This document shows positions 34,401 to 45,186 of a stretch of 64,000 nt of DNA, piece by piece. How positions within the stretch are numbered: the first letter of the stretch is position 1; each line of letters begins with the position of its first letter. Source of the DNA: Enoplolaimus lenunculus (Eukaryota; Nematoda; Enoplea; Enoplida; Thoracostomopsidae); the NCBI GenBank assembly GCA_030248215.1, contig JASANG010003910.1:62001-126000 (forward strand), in the 5' to 3' direction. The notes beneath the pieces are model-generated. The model searched no databases and was not told where the DNA came from. It saw only the letters and a list, made by a program, of their open reading frames with translations. A program made the translations under genes and the position numbers.

Positions 34401-34794
34401 GCCAAACCAACCACATTGGATGAATCACCGTTATGGAATAGGCCACGGGAAGTGATTGCTTGGTTTGACTCTACACTGACAGATGGAGAAAGCGATGGTG
34501 GGATGGACGAATGACGTTGGTTACGTCTACCAGAAGAATAAAGAAGAAGACCACCAGTCCGTCAAGGCCCAGTGACAGGAAGTTTGACGTGTAACATACC
34601 CTCCTGCCTCCTCCTAAGTACGCCACTGATGCTCACCGGCAAATTATTTGGAAATAATGCAGATCTTATCTTGGCCTACAGTTTTAGTATTGACCACAAA
34701 TTTACACAACAGAAGACATAAATTTTACCTTTCGCCTTCGGCAGTTTTCAATTCGTTCGGCGGCGAATATATTGTCATTACGTGGTTCATCCAT
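28452..34794 (-). CDS. Polycomb/CBX-type chromodomain protein (4 exons)
   Basis: Minus-strand exons 34794-34729, 32880-32837, 32369-32249 and 30695-28452 join in frame (phases 0, 2, 0) to 824 residues. The chromodomain spans residues 8-60 across exons 1-3 (NIFAAERIE, then GRTEYLIKWKEW, then SNTWEPEKNILDSRLL). F10, W31 and W34 form the methyl-lysine cage with the 21- and 3-residue spacing of Drosophila Pc, and NILDSRLL is Polycomb-type rather than HP1-type. The known role is binding H3K27me3 as the reader subunit of PRC1. It is followed by a lysine-rich stretch and an AT-hook-like PARRGRKSR (91-99), as in CBX2. Exon 4 is low-complexity, rich in S, T and N, with a poly-Thr run near 320-331 and an NLS-like RKRKRDKQQGKR near 741-752. 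The last residues (LRVMVTEVSVGGECVMF) resemble the Pc box that contacts RING1, but weakly. Family length is usually 160-560 residues, so this is long. Confidence 0.9.
29924..29973 (-). repeat. In-frame trinucleotide tract encoding poly-Thr and poly-Ala
   Basis: A GTT/GCT run on the plus strand is read on the minus strand as several Ala then about ten Thr codons inside exon 4 of the Polycomb gene. Such tracts are unstable in length. Confidence 0.85.
31181..31949 (+). mobile_element. GAAGCGAAGC-type dispersed repeat with 8-bp target duplication
   Basis: Starts tgaacgaagcgaaactgcga and ends gcttcgctcaataaatgtag followed by tcccactatgac. Perfect octamers AGGTTTAT flank it at 31173-31180 and 31950-31957. 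The body holds three tandem ~160-bp units each with 'gtttacaaacctccaaaac' (a first copy reads catacctcc). It lies in intron 3 of the Polycomb gene. A longer relative is at 45187-46296. Confidence 0.75.
32958..33312 (+). mobile_element. hAT MITE, CAGGGTGCAACCGG family
   Basis: Ends are CAGGGTGCAACCGGAATT and AATTCCGGTTGCACCCTG, both rich in ccggaa units. Flanking octamers ctctatac and ctctccta agree at only 4 positions. The interior is nearly identical to the copies at 42089, 55290 and 59844. It lies in Polycomb intron 1, 78 bp from exon 2. Confidence 0.85.
33595..34546 (+). mobile_element. LINE fragment (Jockey/CR1-like), 5'-rearranged, in Polycomb intron 1
   Basis: Encodes the C-terminal part of a LINE ORF2: 'KLELSLPKSTATLFTTHMHE', 'LQRVQNSALRVATGC', 'HLHQESKVLPIKEHN', then the 'LSRKARCVLAQLRS' block near the 3' end. 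The coding part is collapsed: about 120 residues present in related copies are missing between the LFT and LQRVQNSALR blocks, and the frame shifts near 33970. The nonamer AAGACCACC flanks it at 33586-33594 and 34547-34555. The first ~45 bases are an inverted copy of its own 3' end (ctggtagacgtaaccaacgt). Confidence 0.85.
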
Positions 34795-35336
34795 ACGATG
34801 ATTTTGTGTTGGTACTCGGTTTTAGAAACACTTTATGGTATCACGCAACCGCTGTACCATTATGTCGCGGTCTAGGTTTCGTCACTGTAACGATGTTAAC
34901 ATGCCCATATTAAGTTATTTAGTTTGTAGGCGTAAGTGATAAACTGTAAAACTTAACTTGCACACTACTTTAATTGGCACGTGTGAACACATTTTGCAAG
35001 TTATATAGCAAATAATTAACAGCATTTCAACGATTTTTAGGGTGTAGCAAGCTCAGGACGAGTAAAAATCTTTGAATAGTAAAACATTTTTATATAGCAA
35101 ATCAGACAAAAAAATCTTCAGCATACTTTTGACATAAGTTTCAAAACTAAGAAAAATTCGTCTTGATTTTTAACCCAATTTTGCCCAGTGCGGGGAGGTC
35201 AAATCAGCCGTGTCTTACCCATATTCCCATGGGCTCCTACTCACATTCCCATGTCTAGGATGACGTACAACAAGTATTTCAGTGTTCCGCAACGTTTCTC
35301 TTAGTTTTTCGCACCACAGCTGCTGCAATCAATCTA

Positions 35337-35574
35337 AGGGTTGCGTTATACTTGACGTCCGGAGATATCCGGCACCGTCCGCCACCTGTACCACCGTCCG
35401 TCACCATACGTTATCGTACGTGAGTTATTTGCGCACGATATTGCATGGTGACGGACGGTAGCGTGCGGGTGACGGACGGCACCGAACGGTACCGTGCGGG
35501 TGACAGACGGCACCGAACGATACCCTGTGGGAGACAGAAGGCGCCGGGCGTCAACAAAAGTATAGCGCAACCCT
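35337..35574. mobile_element. TA-flanked MITE
   Basis: Inverted ends AGGGTTGCGTTATACTT and AAGTATAGCGCAACCCT flanked by TA on both sides, like Tc1/mariner-type or other TA-targeting elements. The core contains about five diverged units of 'gtgacggacggcaccg' in both orientations. 238 bp. Confidence 0.75.
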
Positions 35575-36319
35575 TATTCGCACTTTCTATGACCAGCAAA
35601 ACATTATCTGAGCTGATAGAAACAATGGATGTATTGAATTTTCGATCAGTAAATATTGTTTATTTAAAAAATATTTTGAGCATGCTACGTACTTTTGTCA
35701 CCATGAAAATTCACCGCGAGATAAACATTTCGGATATTTAAACCGCACTTCGAATCTGCGATTCGACGTCAACAAATGTTGTCATCTGAATAGTGGTTAT
35801 GTAGACAAAATGCGAATGTCACATGACATTGGCTTACAAATCCCTGATCTTCAGTAATCATCATATACAAAGAGCCATATGTCACATGATACCATGAGAC
35901 ATTTAAAGCGAATATCATAAGATATTCCGAAATTCTACTGAATATCACGTATGAAGCAAGAAAACGTAACTTGTGCGAACTAATGATGCTATAAAAGCGA
36001 GATAACGTAGCTCGAAATGATTTCGAATACTAAGTTAGCCAGCCGAATCCAACAGGGTTCGGCAATATGTTTTTACATTTTTAAACAATAAAAATTTTAA
36101 ATATCTTGTTATATTAAGTAAAAAAATTTTATTTCTGGCCAAAAATGTCACATCAGGATAGCACACAATTCCAAATTTTTGAATTTGATAGCGGATCGAC
36201 ATGACAATATCTTACCCGTAATTGTAATCGGGACAAAACGCATTCCAGATTGCTCTAGTTATACCGAGAGCTTCAGAAAATAAACGCCAACTCCCGAAAT
36301 TTGAAAGCCGCCCTTTCGG

Positions 36320-36680
36320 ACGCACACTTATCTAAAGTAAAATGTTTATAGAAATTTGAGCAAACTTAAGCTGTATCTATAACAGAAAGATACCATGCTG
36401 GGTTTTCGAATGTCATTTCCTCAGCGTTCTTGATTTGTTTTTCTATTTTGAAACTGGTTTCTTGTGTACTTTTTCACGTATTTGCTACTGAATAATATCC
36501 TTGCAAGCGGTGGAATAATGTGTAATTATCAAGGACGTCAGTCATTTTATGTTAATATTTTATGCCCTCGTTGCTTTAAATAATTGCCCTCGTTGATTTA
36601 AATAATGTGTTTTTTTAATAAAAACCGGGGTGTTCGGTAAACGAGCGCTTCGGACTTTAACTAAACTAAACCATACACGA
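36320..36680 (-). repeat. Dispersed repeat, reverse copy
   Basis: The stretch through 'catgctgggttttcgaatgt' (36400) and 'ttcggtaaacgagcgcttcg' (36635) recurs in the opposite orientation at about 61830-62200. No coding capacity; class unknown. Confidence 0.6.
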
Positions 36681-37134
36681 GCTCGCTCTGCAAAACAATA
36701 CACCTGGGCAGTAAACACAACTAAAATAGAAAGTTTATTTTACAGATCTTAAGCCATGTATATGTAAAAACATTTATATCGGAATCTCTCTAAGCATGCA
36801 GAAACAACAATACAACTCAACTCTGAAACAACTAGAAGTTAATAGTTCTCTGGTGGAGTAAATACATAGTGAAAATGCCGAAAATGGATGCAGAAAAATT
36901 TGCAAAACAAACTAGCATTCGGGTTTCGAACTTGGATTAATTTACTTGCCACGTATCATTCTGGTACACAATTCAGCGAACTCTTTTGTTTCTAACTTAA
37001 ATGTTCAATTGCAAATTATTCTAACATGCTTTCTGTATGCACTCATATGCTGAACAAAAGTAATTTTTTGGAAACGTTAAAAGCTGTTTCCGCATATATA
37101 GGCACACATTCACTTCATAAGGAGTAGATCCTAT

Positions 37135-37325
37135 GGCCTATATCACTTTAAGGGACGTCCAGGTTCCTGGTGGTCTATAAAAAAGTTGGTTTAGATTTAC
37201 TAGATTACATTTTTTGCTTAGGCTTATGCTTCGGCTTAAGAACTCGTTTTTGCAACGCGTTGGCTTAAATTTAGGCTTAGGAATACCTTTCATCTACTAT
37301 TACGCCCCTAAATGTAATATTGGCC
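37135..37325 (-). mobile_element. Telomere-like MITE copy, reverse
   Basis: Runs from ggcctatatcac to aatgtaatattggcc. The core contains 'ttgcttaggcttatgcttcg' and 'tttaggcttaggaatacc', the reversed landmarks of the family. Worn ends. Confidence 0.6.
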
Positions 37326-38393
37326 AATTCTGTAATAAAGTTGCATAACACCACTACCAGTAAACAAGCTCGAATTCAAAGCAACACTAAGCGTTAAGGT
37401 AAAATAAATGAAGCCATTCAGTAATCCAAAAGTGACAACACTTGAATTCAGCGACCTGAAGTATACCGCGGTAACAACAATCAAGCAGTTAATAAAATCG
37501 ATCACTTAATTTATCGAAAAACACTCAAATAGTAAAAATCTAACACTATAATCCTTGACAAGGCGGCTTTACAAAACATATATTTGTCACAAAATATGAA
37601 ATAAGTGGTACATAAATAAATAAAGTAAAAATGAAGACACTATTACAGACAGGCACCATATTTACTATGATTACAGTATTGAGCAATTACAAATTACGGA
37701 ACAAAACAAAACTACACAGAAGTATTTCGTAACAAACTGACATAATGAATCACTGTTAGCTTTCTATTCGTCAATAGATAATAGAATTATTGTAATTTTG
37801 CAAAATAAAACAATCTGTTGAAGGCACCGTTCTACTCATATATGCCGAGTCACGAACACTTTTATATTTCTTTCAGTTATGTTCAGAATAGTCAGCCAAG
37901 GTTGTTCGCTTAACCAGTAATTTCAGCATTAACCTGGCACCACTTAACGTAACACCTCAGACTATTAGTGGCACAGAATGTGCAATGAATTAACAGGCAG
38001 GTGTATCTGCGACGACTCTAAAATACAGTCAACATAGATACAATTGGAAACGAAAAATATTGAAATTATAGAACCGCTAACTGATATGCAAAATAATAAC
38101 GGTTTTAAAACAAAAATATTAATGTATCGCCGTAGCCAATATATTTATGAAAAAATTTATACGGAATCACTGAGAAAAAGCATACGTGCTGCCAATTGAA
38201 TATGCAAGAGTCTTGAGGCATAATTTTTTACGATATTCCGTGCTTCAGTTTTGCCGCTGTATAGTCAAATTCTCACATCCGACTTCAAGCAGAACTGAGC
38301 CACCTACGATAACCAATTCAAAGCGTAACTCATTCAGCAGTCACCTCCAAAATTTTGCTGGCCTACTCGAAACTACCAATAACGTACTGTAGT

Positions 38394-38399
38394 TTTATT
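38394..38399 (-). promoter_or_regulatory. Polyadenylation signal AATAAA for VAMP7
   Basis: The hexamer on the minus strand, about 310 bases past the VAMP7 stop codon. Nothing closer is canonical, so the site is a plausible guess. Confidence 0.4.
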
Positions 38400-38706
38400 T
38401 CTTCTCGTGCAAAAAAATGAAATCAGATTAACCATGGCCGTTGTCAAAACGCATCAATTCGATCAATGTTAGATATGCTTGATTTATGGTATTTAATCCC
38501 GTTTCCAAGGGGATTTCAACTCTCCAAGATGTTTCAGGTTTTGTGTAGGATGCGGATACCAACTAGGAATCTGTACTTCGATTTAAAACAAACAAAAGAT
38601 ATTTGTGAGTTATAGGAACATAAAACAGTAAACAACCGAAAAGCGTCCATCGATTCACCACGAACCTTTCTAATAGTTAAGCAGATTTCATGGCGATGTA
38701 GCAATG

Positions 38707-41700
38707 TTAGCATCTGTGGTAAGAAAATCCACCACACGCTGCCGTAACAATAATGAAAACAACAAGCTGAAACATAATAACGATGCTATATACAAGTGGA
38801 TAGCAACGATTATAACGGCGAACTTAACCGTAAGAACAGATGTTCAAAGAAATTCTGATTCCGGTATAAATTATATCAAAATTTTAATTCCGATTCGGGC
38901 CGAGTTTTACAATAAATTTCAATATGTCGCCAATTTTGGCTACGTGCCATATTACGCCAATCTTATTTCATATTTAAATCACAAAAACCCCACCTCGTTT
39001 TGAGGCTATGAATCGGACCGTACGCAAATTATAAATTTTTCATTACGTGAACTCTTAATTTGTCTGAATATTAACGGAATGAGATTAATTTATTTTTGCA
39101 GCTCAATAAATTTATCTTCAGGTTTAAACCTCCTGTATGCATACAAAGGACCACGTTCAAACGACGAATGTTCGTCACTAATAGTCGCCTTACCGCTACT
39201 CCTAACAAACAAATGACTGTGACTTTGACATTTTTTATACAAAGATGACGAGCCAACGATCGACTGGAGTTTCGAAATGTAGCTGCCTGCAACATTATGC
39301 AAATTTCATTACAACACACGTGCCCCAATACTAGATTATTTACTTAGGGCGGGTGTGGGTGATGGATACTAAAGTTTTTCGGCTTCACGGTGCTGGGTAT
39401 TCAAGCTTTTTGGCTTCAGTGTTCACCACCTAGCCATCAAAAAAGATATTAAAGTTTCATTAATAACAATATTATGAAAACAATTACATAAATAACCGTG
39501 GGTGGCGAATATGGTTTGAAATGTGTATACATATTAGCGTTTACTGCTAACCCACTGTAAAACCTACCCCAGTTTGCAAATTTTCGCTCCTGTTTATTAG
39601 TAATTCAAGTCGTTCGCCACGGTCAGCGATACTATCTAAAATAAAATGGATTACCTATTATGTGCTTGGTAAAATGCTGAACTGCACAATATTAATAATA
39701 GCCTTAGAATCTTTATAGCGAACCGCGAAATCTAAAGTCTTTCTAACTAAAACCTGAATATTTCATGTATTAAAACAAAAGTAAAACACCATATTTACAA
39801 TACAATCTTCATGAAACATACCGCGCATTACGATCTAAACCTAACCTAAACACTGGAAAAATTTGAATACGTGATTCCTAGAATATTAGACACTCAACAG
39901 TAAAAGTTTATTACGAATTTATGATTACCTATATTTTTGACCATTATGTTTTTCAAGTCATCGACTTGGCCTTGAACTCGAGTGACTTTATCAAATTTTG
40001 GCTGTGAGAATGCTTTCTGGAATCAAACAGTACTTCAATAACTTCTTATGTTGCTTAACCGACACAATTACCACTTGGTACTATTATAGTGTAATGCTTG
40101 TCATGCATGTCACATTCTGATTTTTCATTGTGAAAGTAAATTGATATATTTTTCCAAAGCGTTTTGTTAATTTTGAAACTTAATACTAATAAATTGGGTA
40201 CAAGAGCCAGAGCTAGATCCATTACTATAAAATTCGATATTTTTATTATATTCTGCATAGCTTAACGACAACAAGCTGGACAAACATATTACCGCGTGTG
40301 TTTTTATAATAGGTAACATCATTCAGAGTGCAAAGCGTAACTGAAGTATAGCGGAGACGGACTTGATCGGAAGTGTAAAATTTCAGTTTATATATTTTGT
40401 ATACCGAATAGCATTATATACAATTGGAATGTGCTAAATTCATATATCTGTTTTCGAGTGCATGTTGTTCATTCTTCTGTGATAATTTCCATGCCATGTA
40501 TTTGAAATGTGAACTGAGAACTGATATAAGCACCGGAAGTTACAGAACTTAACGCAACTGCAATACAATTGAATAGCACAGGATCGAAATAGGAATCCAA
40601 TTGAATTTGAATCAAATATTTAGTCAGAATCGGAATTAGGGATGTGCCGATACTAAAACTTTTACCGATATCGATTCAAATTTTAATACATTATGCTTAA
40701 AGGATAGATGGGATACTACATTACATTATTGTTGATGACTTTAACCCTAACCACCATGCCCGATTATAATATTTTATGAGAACGGTTCATTTCAATTATT
40801 TTTTTCAAACACGAACGCATATGTTATGAGTTTTCCTGATTTGACGCAGATATACGCCAACAAGTCGTGACATTGATAGCATTCCAACAGACTGTTATGT
40901 AAAAACGTATCGGCAAGCAATTGGCTATTTTTTGCAGTGCCGATGCCAATCGAACGAAGTAACGGTTACTGCCGATGCTCGCTAATCGGCACATCTCTAA
41001 TTGGAATTCCGGTTGCACCCTAACTTCTTATCACGCACCATTTCAGTGGCAAGTGTAATAGAAAAATCGCTGTTCATGGCGTACGGAAGTGCTGTTTGGA
41101 CCCGTTGCCCATAAGTCGTTTTGATTCTATAAAACAAAATCATATGTACAAGGACGGTGTGGAATAGAGGTATCGTCGGGCCGTTGACATTGCCGTGCCG
41201 TAGACAAGATCAGAAAAATGCAGATCGTTAAAATCTACAATGCATTAGTTGAGGTTGTTCGTACTTAGATTTTGAACCTGAAATTAGTGCTTTCACAGCA
41301 TTTCATTGAAAGAGTTCTTCACGACCACGAAATAAATCGACATCGATAACTTTTAAAATAATCGGCATCGGCAAAAACAATACAAGTAATATATCGATCA
41401 GAATTTAACCGGATAACCAAATAATATCGGAACTGAATACTTTGTTTCCACGAGTCTTAGTATAAAGTTGGCTTCTTGAAGAGCTTGTTCTTGATATTTC
41501 ATAAAATTCGCAACAAAATACTGTGATCTTGATCGTCATGGTTTTTTGGGCGAAGTATGGGGTTTTGGCCCACTTTTTTCAAAAACAAACCCATATCAAC
41601 TATAAAGCTATATCTCCAGTATAACCCCAACTGAGATTGACTGCAAAACGCGTTCTCGTAGTATTATGCTATCGGATGAAACCGGAGCCGGATGTTGATG

Positions 41701-44700
41701 TTTTACCTAAGCCAAATATCCGGTTGTACCCTGGCATCGAGTATCGACCGACACATCACCTATATTAAAAGTTTTTCAAAGACTTACTTCTGTTGAATTG
41801 TCGATAGGAAGGCAAAGCTTTTAGACCGATCGAAGTCCTAAAATATGAAATGAAACATTATATAAGGATACTGCTGTGGTTATCCAATTACCTTCGGAGC
41901 CATAAAACAACATATTGAATATCATTCAAGCCTATTTGTGTTTTTGTCACAGCTTCATAAACCGAAAGAAAAGCAAGTAGTATACGTATACTAGGGTACA
42001 ACAGGAACAAAACAATAGATGGTCAATCATCCACCTTTTGACGGTATGAGTACAACACAGAATCTTCGTCAGTCGAAAGACTATATTTCAGGGTGCAACC
42101 GGAATTACAATTTACCGGAACCGGAATTTGAAAATTTTACCGGAACCGGAACCGGAAAGTGAATAATGCATTTCACCAAAAATTTCATTTTAATCTTATT
42201 TTTTGCTCTATTATTTGTGAAATAACCTTAGTCGAACATAGGTATTTACTTTATTTGTTGTATTTTAGATTTTCATCATCGACTGAAGTGAAATCCACCA
42301 TCAATGGCTTATATTCGGAGTACAAGTGGCTTTCAAAAGAGATTCTTAAAAATTAGCAAAGTTAAGAAACGGCCAAATTATAATACCGGAATTTTTAAAT
42401 CCGGTAAAAATATACCGGAACCGGAAGGTGAAAAAATGCCGGAACCGGAACCGGAATTCCGGTTGCACCCTGCTATATTTGTGTTTTTGTCACTGCTTCA
42501 AGAACCGAAAAAATAAGCAGTATACGTATGCTAGGTTTCAACCGCATATCAGGCTACGGCTAAAGGTGGACATCCTACCCCGGTATTTTACATTGCCCAT
42601 TTATTGCTGACCACGGAAGCAAAATCTACCTTCGATGGTTTATTTTCGGCGACTGTCACGGTTTCGCGAAGCGTTTTATATTTTGTGCTCGGTGATCAAA
42701 AGTTAAATGTTCATCTGTCCGTCCGACCGTACGAAAAGAATCTCAGGAACCGCTCAACCGAGTTTGATAAACTTTTGTTGTTTGAAAGCCAGGGTGCAAC
42801 CGGAATTCCGGTTCCGGCATTTTTTCACCTTCCGGTTCCGGTCCGGTAAATTTTTACCGGATTTAAAAATTCCGGTGTTATAATTTGGCCAACTGGCTCC
42901 AGGCAAATCAACGGCAACTACATTCACAACATTCTCGCACGAAGTTAACAAGGCGCTGCCAATCAAAGTCAATGGGTCCCCCATCCCCACCACATCAAAA
43001 CCAAGGCTACTAGGCATCACCTTCGACAGCATGTTCACGTTCACACATCATGCAACCAAAGTCGCTGATGCCCTAAGTAAACGCAACACAATCCTGCGTG
43101 CTGTTGCAGGCTTAACCTGGAGAAGGCACCAGGACACCCTTTTAACCACCATAAAGCCATCGAAAGGTCGTTACCCAACTACGGCGCCCCAATTTGATCT
43201 CGAGGTCTATCTGCTAGTAAATGGCAAGAATTGCAACGTTAGCAAAACTCGGCAATTTGTGCAATCACCGGCTGCCTACTGAAAACGTCAGAACAACACC
43301 TACACCTAGAAACTGGCATGCTTCCAGTCAAGAGCCATCACCTAATGTTGGCAGAACAGTTTTATCTGCGTTGTCATCGCGAAAACCACATTAACCATAC
43401 CACAGTATTGACGCCATCAGTGCCACGTCGCCTCATGCACTAGACCCTAGCTAGCATCTTCACACGCCCGTCAGACGCAAACGAAATCGATGAAGATGTC
43501 TACCGAAGACAATTCAAGACCATTCGCGATGAAGCACACCAAAACACAGCGAAAAGATACAAACCACGGGTCCTGCTAGGCGGGTATCCGCCACCTATAT
43601 CCCAGTGGAGAAAACACTTCCACGCAGCACCCGATGCAAACTTGCCCGCCTCCGTACCGGTTATTCAAGCATCCTCAACAACTACCTCGCCAAGATCAAT
43701 CCAGGGACGGCGGATCAGTGCCCAAACGGTCAGGGCACACCACACAATACGGTGCACCTATTCAACTGCCCGCGCAAGCCCACCAGCCTCACCACTGAAG
43801 CGTTATAGACGAATCCAGTTGAAGCAGCGACCTTCCTCGAACTCGAGCTGGCTGGCGTCTCGTAGCACACAAGGCGTTACAACAACAAAAACAATAAACA
43901 ACAACAACAACAATGAAAAGTGCTGATTACTACCGATGCCGATTAATCGGCACACCCCTAGTTTATTAGCTACATGCTAATTTGCATAATTGGTTAAGCT
44001 TAAATTAGGACTTTTTACTGTATTTCACTAACGGTAATTTCTGGTATATATCCAGTTGACCTCTGATGTATAGGTACGACCGTAAAGTGAATTCTCGGCG
44101 TAAATATACATGTATACAGACATTACGTTCGGGATTAAAACAAACACTCACGTCATCTGTTATACAGAGGTAAATTATGTTTTCTTCGGCGATATAATGA
44201 AACAAGTACCTAAAATGTTTACAAGTATATATACGTAGCAGATGGTACATTTGGTTTTAAAATCGTGATATGACAAATGCGGCAATTTTTATATGAACGG
44301 GTAGGTATATAAATCACTTTTGGTTACTGAGCATATATTTAATAAGGCAAAATAGATGTTTTATATGCACATTATTTTCATAAACAAATTCAACGTGATT
44401 GCCAAATAAACCCTGGAAATAAATTTTGCCAGAACAAGAACAGGAATTGAATTTCTTTGCAGGAAACGGAATTTGAAACAATTTGGTCACCGAATTACTG
44501 TTGCACTTTTTAGAAAAGTTCCCAAAAATGATTTAAACGAATTTTCACTTATTTCTCGCGAAAAGATATCAGAAACAATAATTTAACAAAGTTGAACTAA
44601 TTACAAACCCACTTATTTAGAAATAACAATTTTTCAAAAACAACGTTTCCAATATTTAAATGACTATAAATCGTGTGATTGAGTTTCACTTTCTCCCTAG

Positions 44701-45059
44701 TAAAGCCTGTGCTGGATATTGCGGTATCCGCCTCCCCATTTTTACATCAGATCGCACCCTTGCGGTTGCACTACACATACATCAAATTGGTTTTCTCAAG
44801 ATGTTTAGTCACAATTGGTTGGTTTGTTACACAGTCTCTAAAGAGCTAGAATATCTGAAACGAAAATCTTGATCGACTCTGCTATGAACCTATTCAGTTT
44901 CTAATTAACTCACTTTCCATGCGAATATGTGAGCTTTCCACCATCCGATGGTATTTTAGCCAAAACTTGTTCTGATATTTCCGCAAAATTACCAGTACAG
45001 GACGCATGTTTGGCTAATACTGTAGTCCCTCTTGCAACTACAGAATAAAGGATCGGCAT
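38707..45059 (-). CDS. VAMP7: VAMP7 longin-type R-SNARE (8 exons)
   Basis: Minus-strand exons 45059-44914, 44209-44152, 41837-41788, 41126-41039, 40016-39929, 39635-39568, 39286-39194 and 38766-38707 join with matching phases to 216 residues (human VAMP7 has 220). Longin domain: MPILYSVVARGTTVLAKHA at the start, then YLFHYIAEENIIYLCITDD and TALPYAMNSDF. SNARE motif from about residue 124: 'GQVDDLKNIMVKNIDSIADR' and GERLELLINRSENL, with the zero-layer arginine at R149. A tail-anchor helix follows (VKVTVICLLGVALVVFIIV), ending CGGFSYHRC like the human CGGFTWPSC. It drives fusion of late endosomes, lysosomes and exocytic vesicles; the longin domain folds back to inhibit it. Every exon is under 150 bases. 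Intron 2 carries a nest of transposons. Confidence 0.97.
40637..40999 (+). mobile_element. hAT MITE, TAGGGATGTGCCGAT family, in VAMP7 intron 4
   Basis: Inverted ends TAGGGATGTGCCGAT and ATCGGCACATCTCTA; flanking octamers atcggaat and attggaat match at 7 of 8. It is inserted into an older sequence that ends ggaattccggttgcaccct at about 41022, i.e. a CAGGGTG-family copy. Its right end is only 40 bp from VAMP7 exon 4. Confidence 0.85.
42089..42472 (+). mobile_element. hAT MITE, CAGGGTGCAACCGG family, perfect duplication
   Basis: Starts CAGGGTGCAACCGGAATT and ends ATTCCGGTTGCACCCTG, with identical octamers CTATATTT at 42081-42088 and 42473-42480. 384 bp. Interior near-identical to the other copies of this subfamily. 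It lies in VAMP7 intron 2. Confidence 0.92.
42655..42790 (+). repeat. Left part of a GAAGCGAAGC-type repeat, split by later insertions
   Basis: The segment from ggtttcgcgaagcgttttat to tttgttgtttgaaagcc matches the start of the elements at 31181 and 45187. It then breaks off, and its next recognisable part (gtttattagctacatgctaa) resumes at about 43962-44035. Confidence 0.7.
42790..42893 (-). mobile_element. Half of a CAGGGTG-family MITE
   Basis: Has the outer end cagggtgcaaccggaattcc and the ccggtaaatttttaccgg core seen at the start of the copy at 59844, but stops at 'ttataatttggcc', where LINE sequence begins. The other half is absent. Confidence 0.75.
42894..43920 (+). mobile_element. LINE fragment (Jockey/CR1-like) in VAMP7 intron 2
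   Basis: In pieces of frame it reads 'LAPGKSTATTFTTFSHEVNK', 'LLGITFDSMFTFTHHATK', 'RNTILRAVAGLTW', 'LPRSTRCKLARLRTGYSSIL' and 'HNTVHLFNCPRKPTSLT', the C-terminal part of a LINE reverse-transcriptase ORF with its terminal zinc-knuckle-like region. The 3' end is a microsatellite-like aacaac run. Several frame changes and stops make it dead. It runs antisense to VAMP7 and belongs to the same clade as the copy at 33595. Confidence 0.85.
43921..44035. repeat. Fragments closing the transposon nest
   Basis: First a piece ending gattaatcggcacacccctag, a TAGGGATGTGCCGAT-type MITE terminus, then 'gtttattagctacatgctaatttgcata', the continuation of the repeat interrupted at 42790. Confidence 0.6.
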
Positions 45060-45186
45060 TTCAAAATAAAAAAGAAACCATCATATGATTATATGTCTCA
45101 ATAAAATATCTATCCTTTCTCTATATACACGAATAAACGTCGTCCAGTTGAAAACATTTGTTCATGCATTCAAGCAACCAATACTC

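Larger units (their letters stand above)
34795..38706. other. Spacer between Polycomb and VAMP7 genes
   Basis: No coding exon recognised. It must contain the Polycomb promoter (right of 34794) and the VAMP7 3' UTR (left of 38707). It holds a TA-flanked MITE (35337-35574), a dispersed repeat (about 36320-36680) and a telomere-like MITE (37135-37325). Confidence 0.5.

Noticed and set aside
34795-38706. Polycomb and VAMP7 as an operon
   Set aside because: Same strand, but about 3.9 kb of repeat-bearing spacer lies between stop and start; far beyond usual operon spacing.
38704-39003. 99-residue plus-strand frame
   Set aside because: It overlaps the last VAMP7 exon on the opposite strand; low complexity (Asn-rich), no family.
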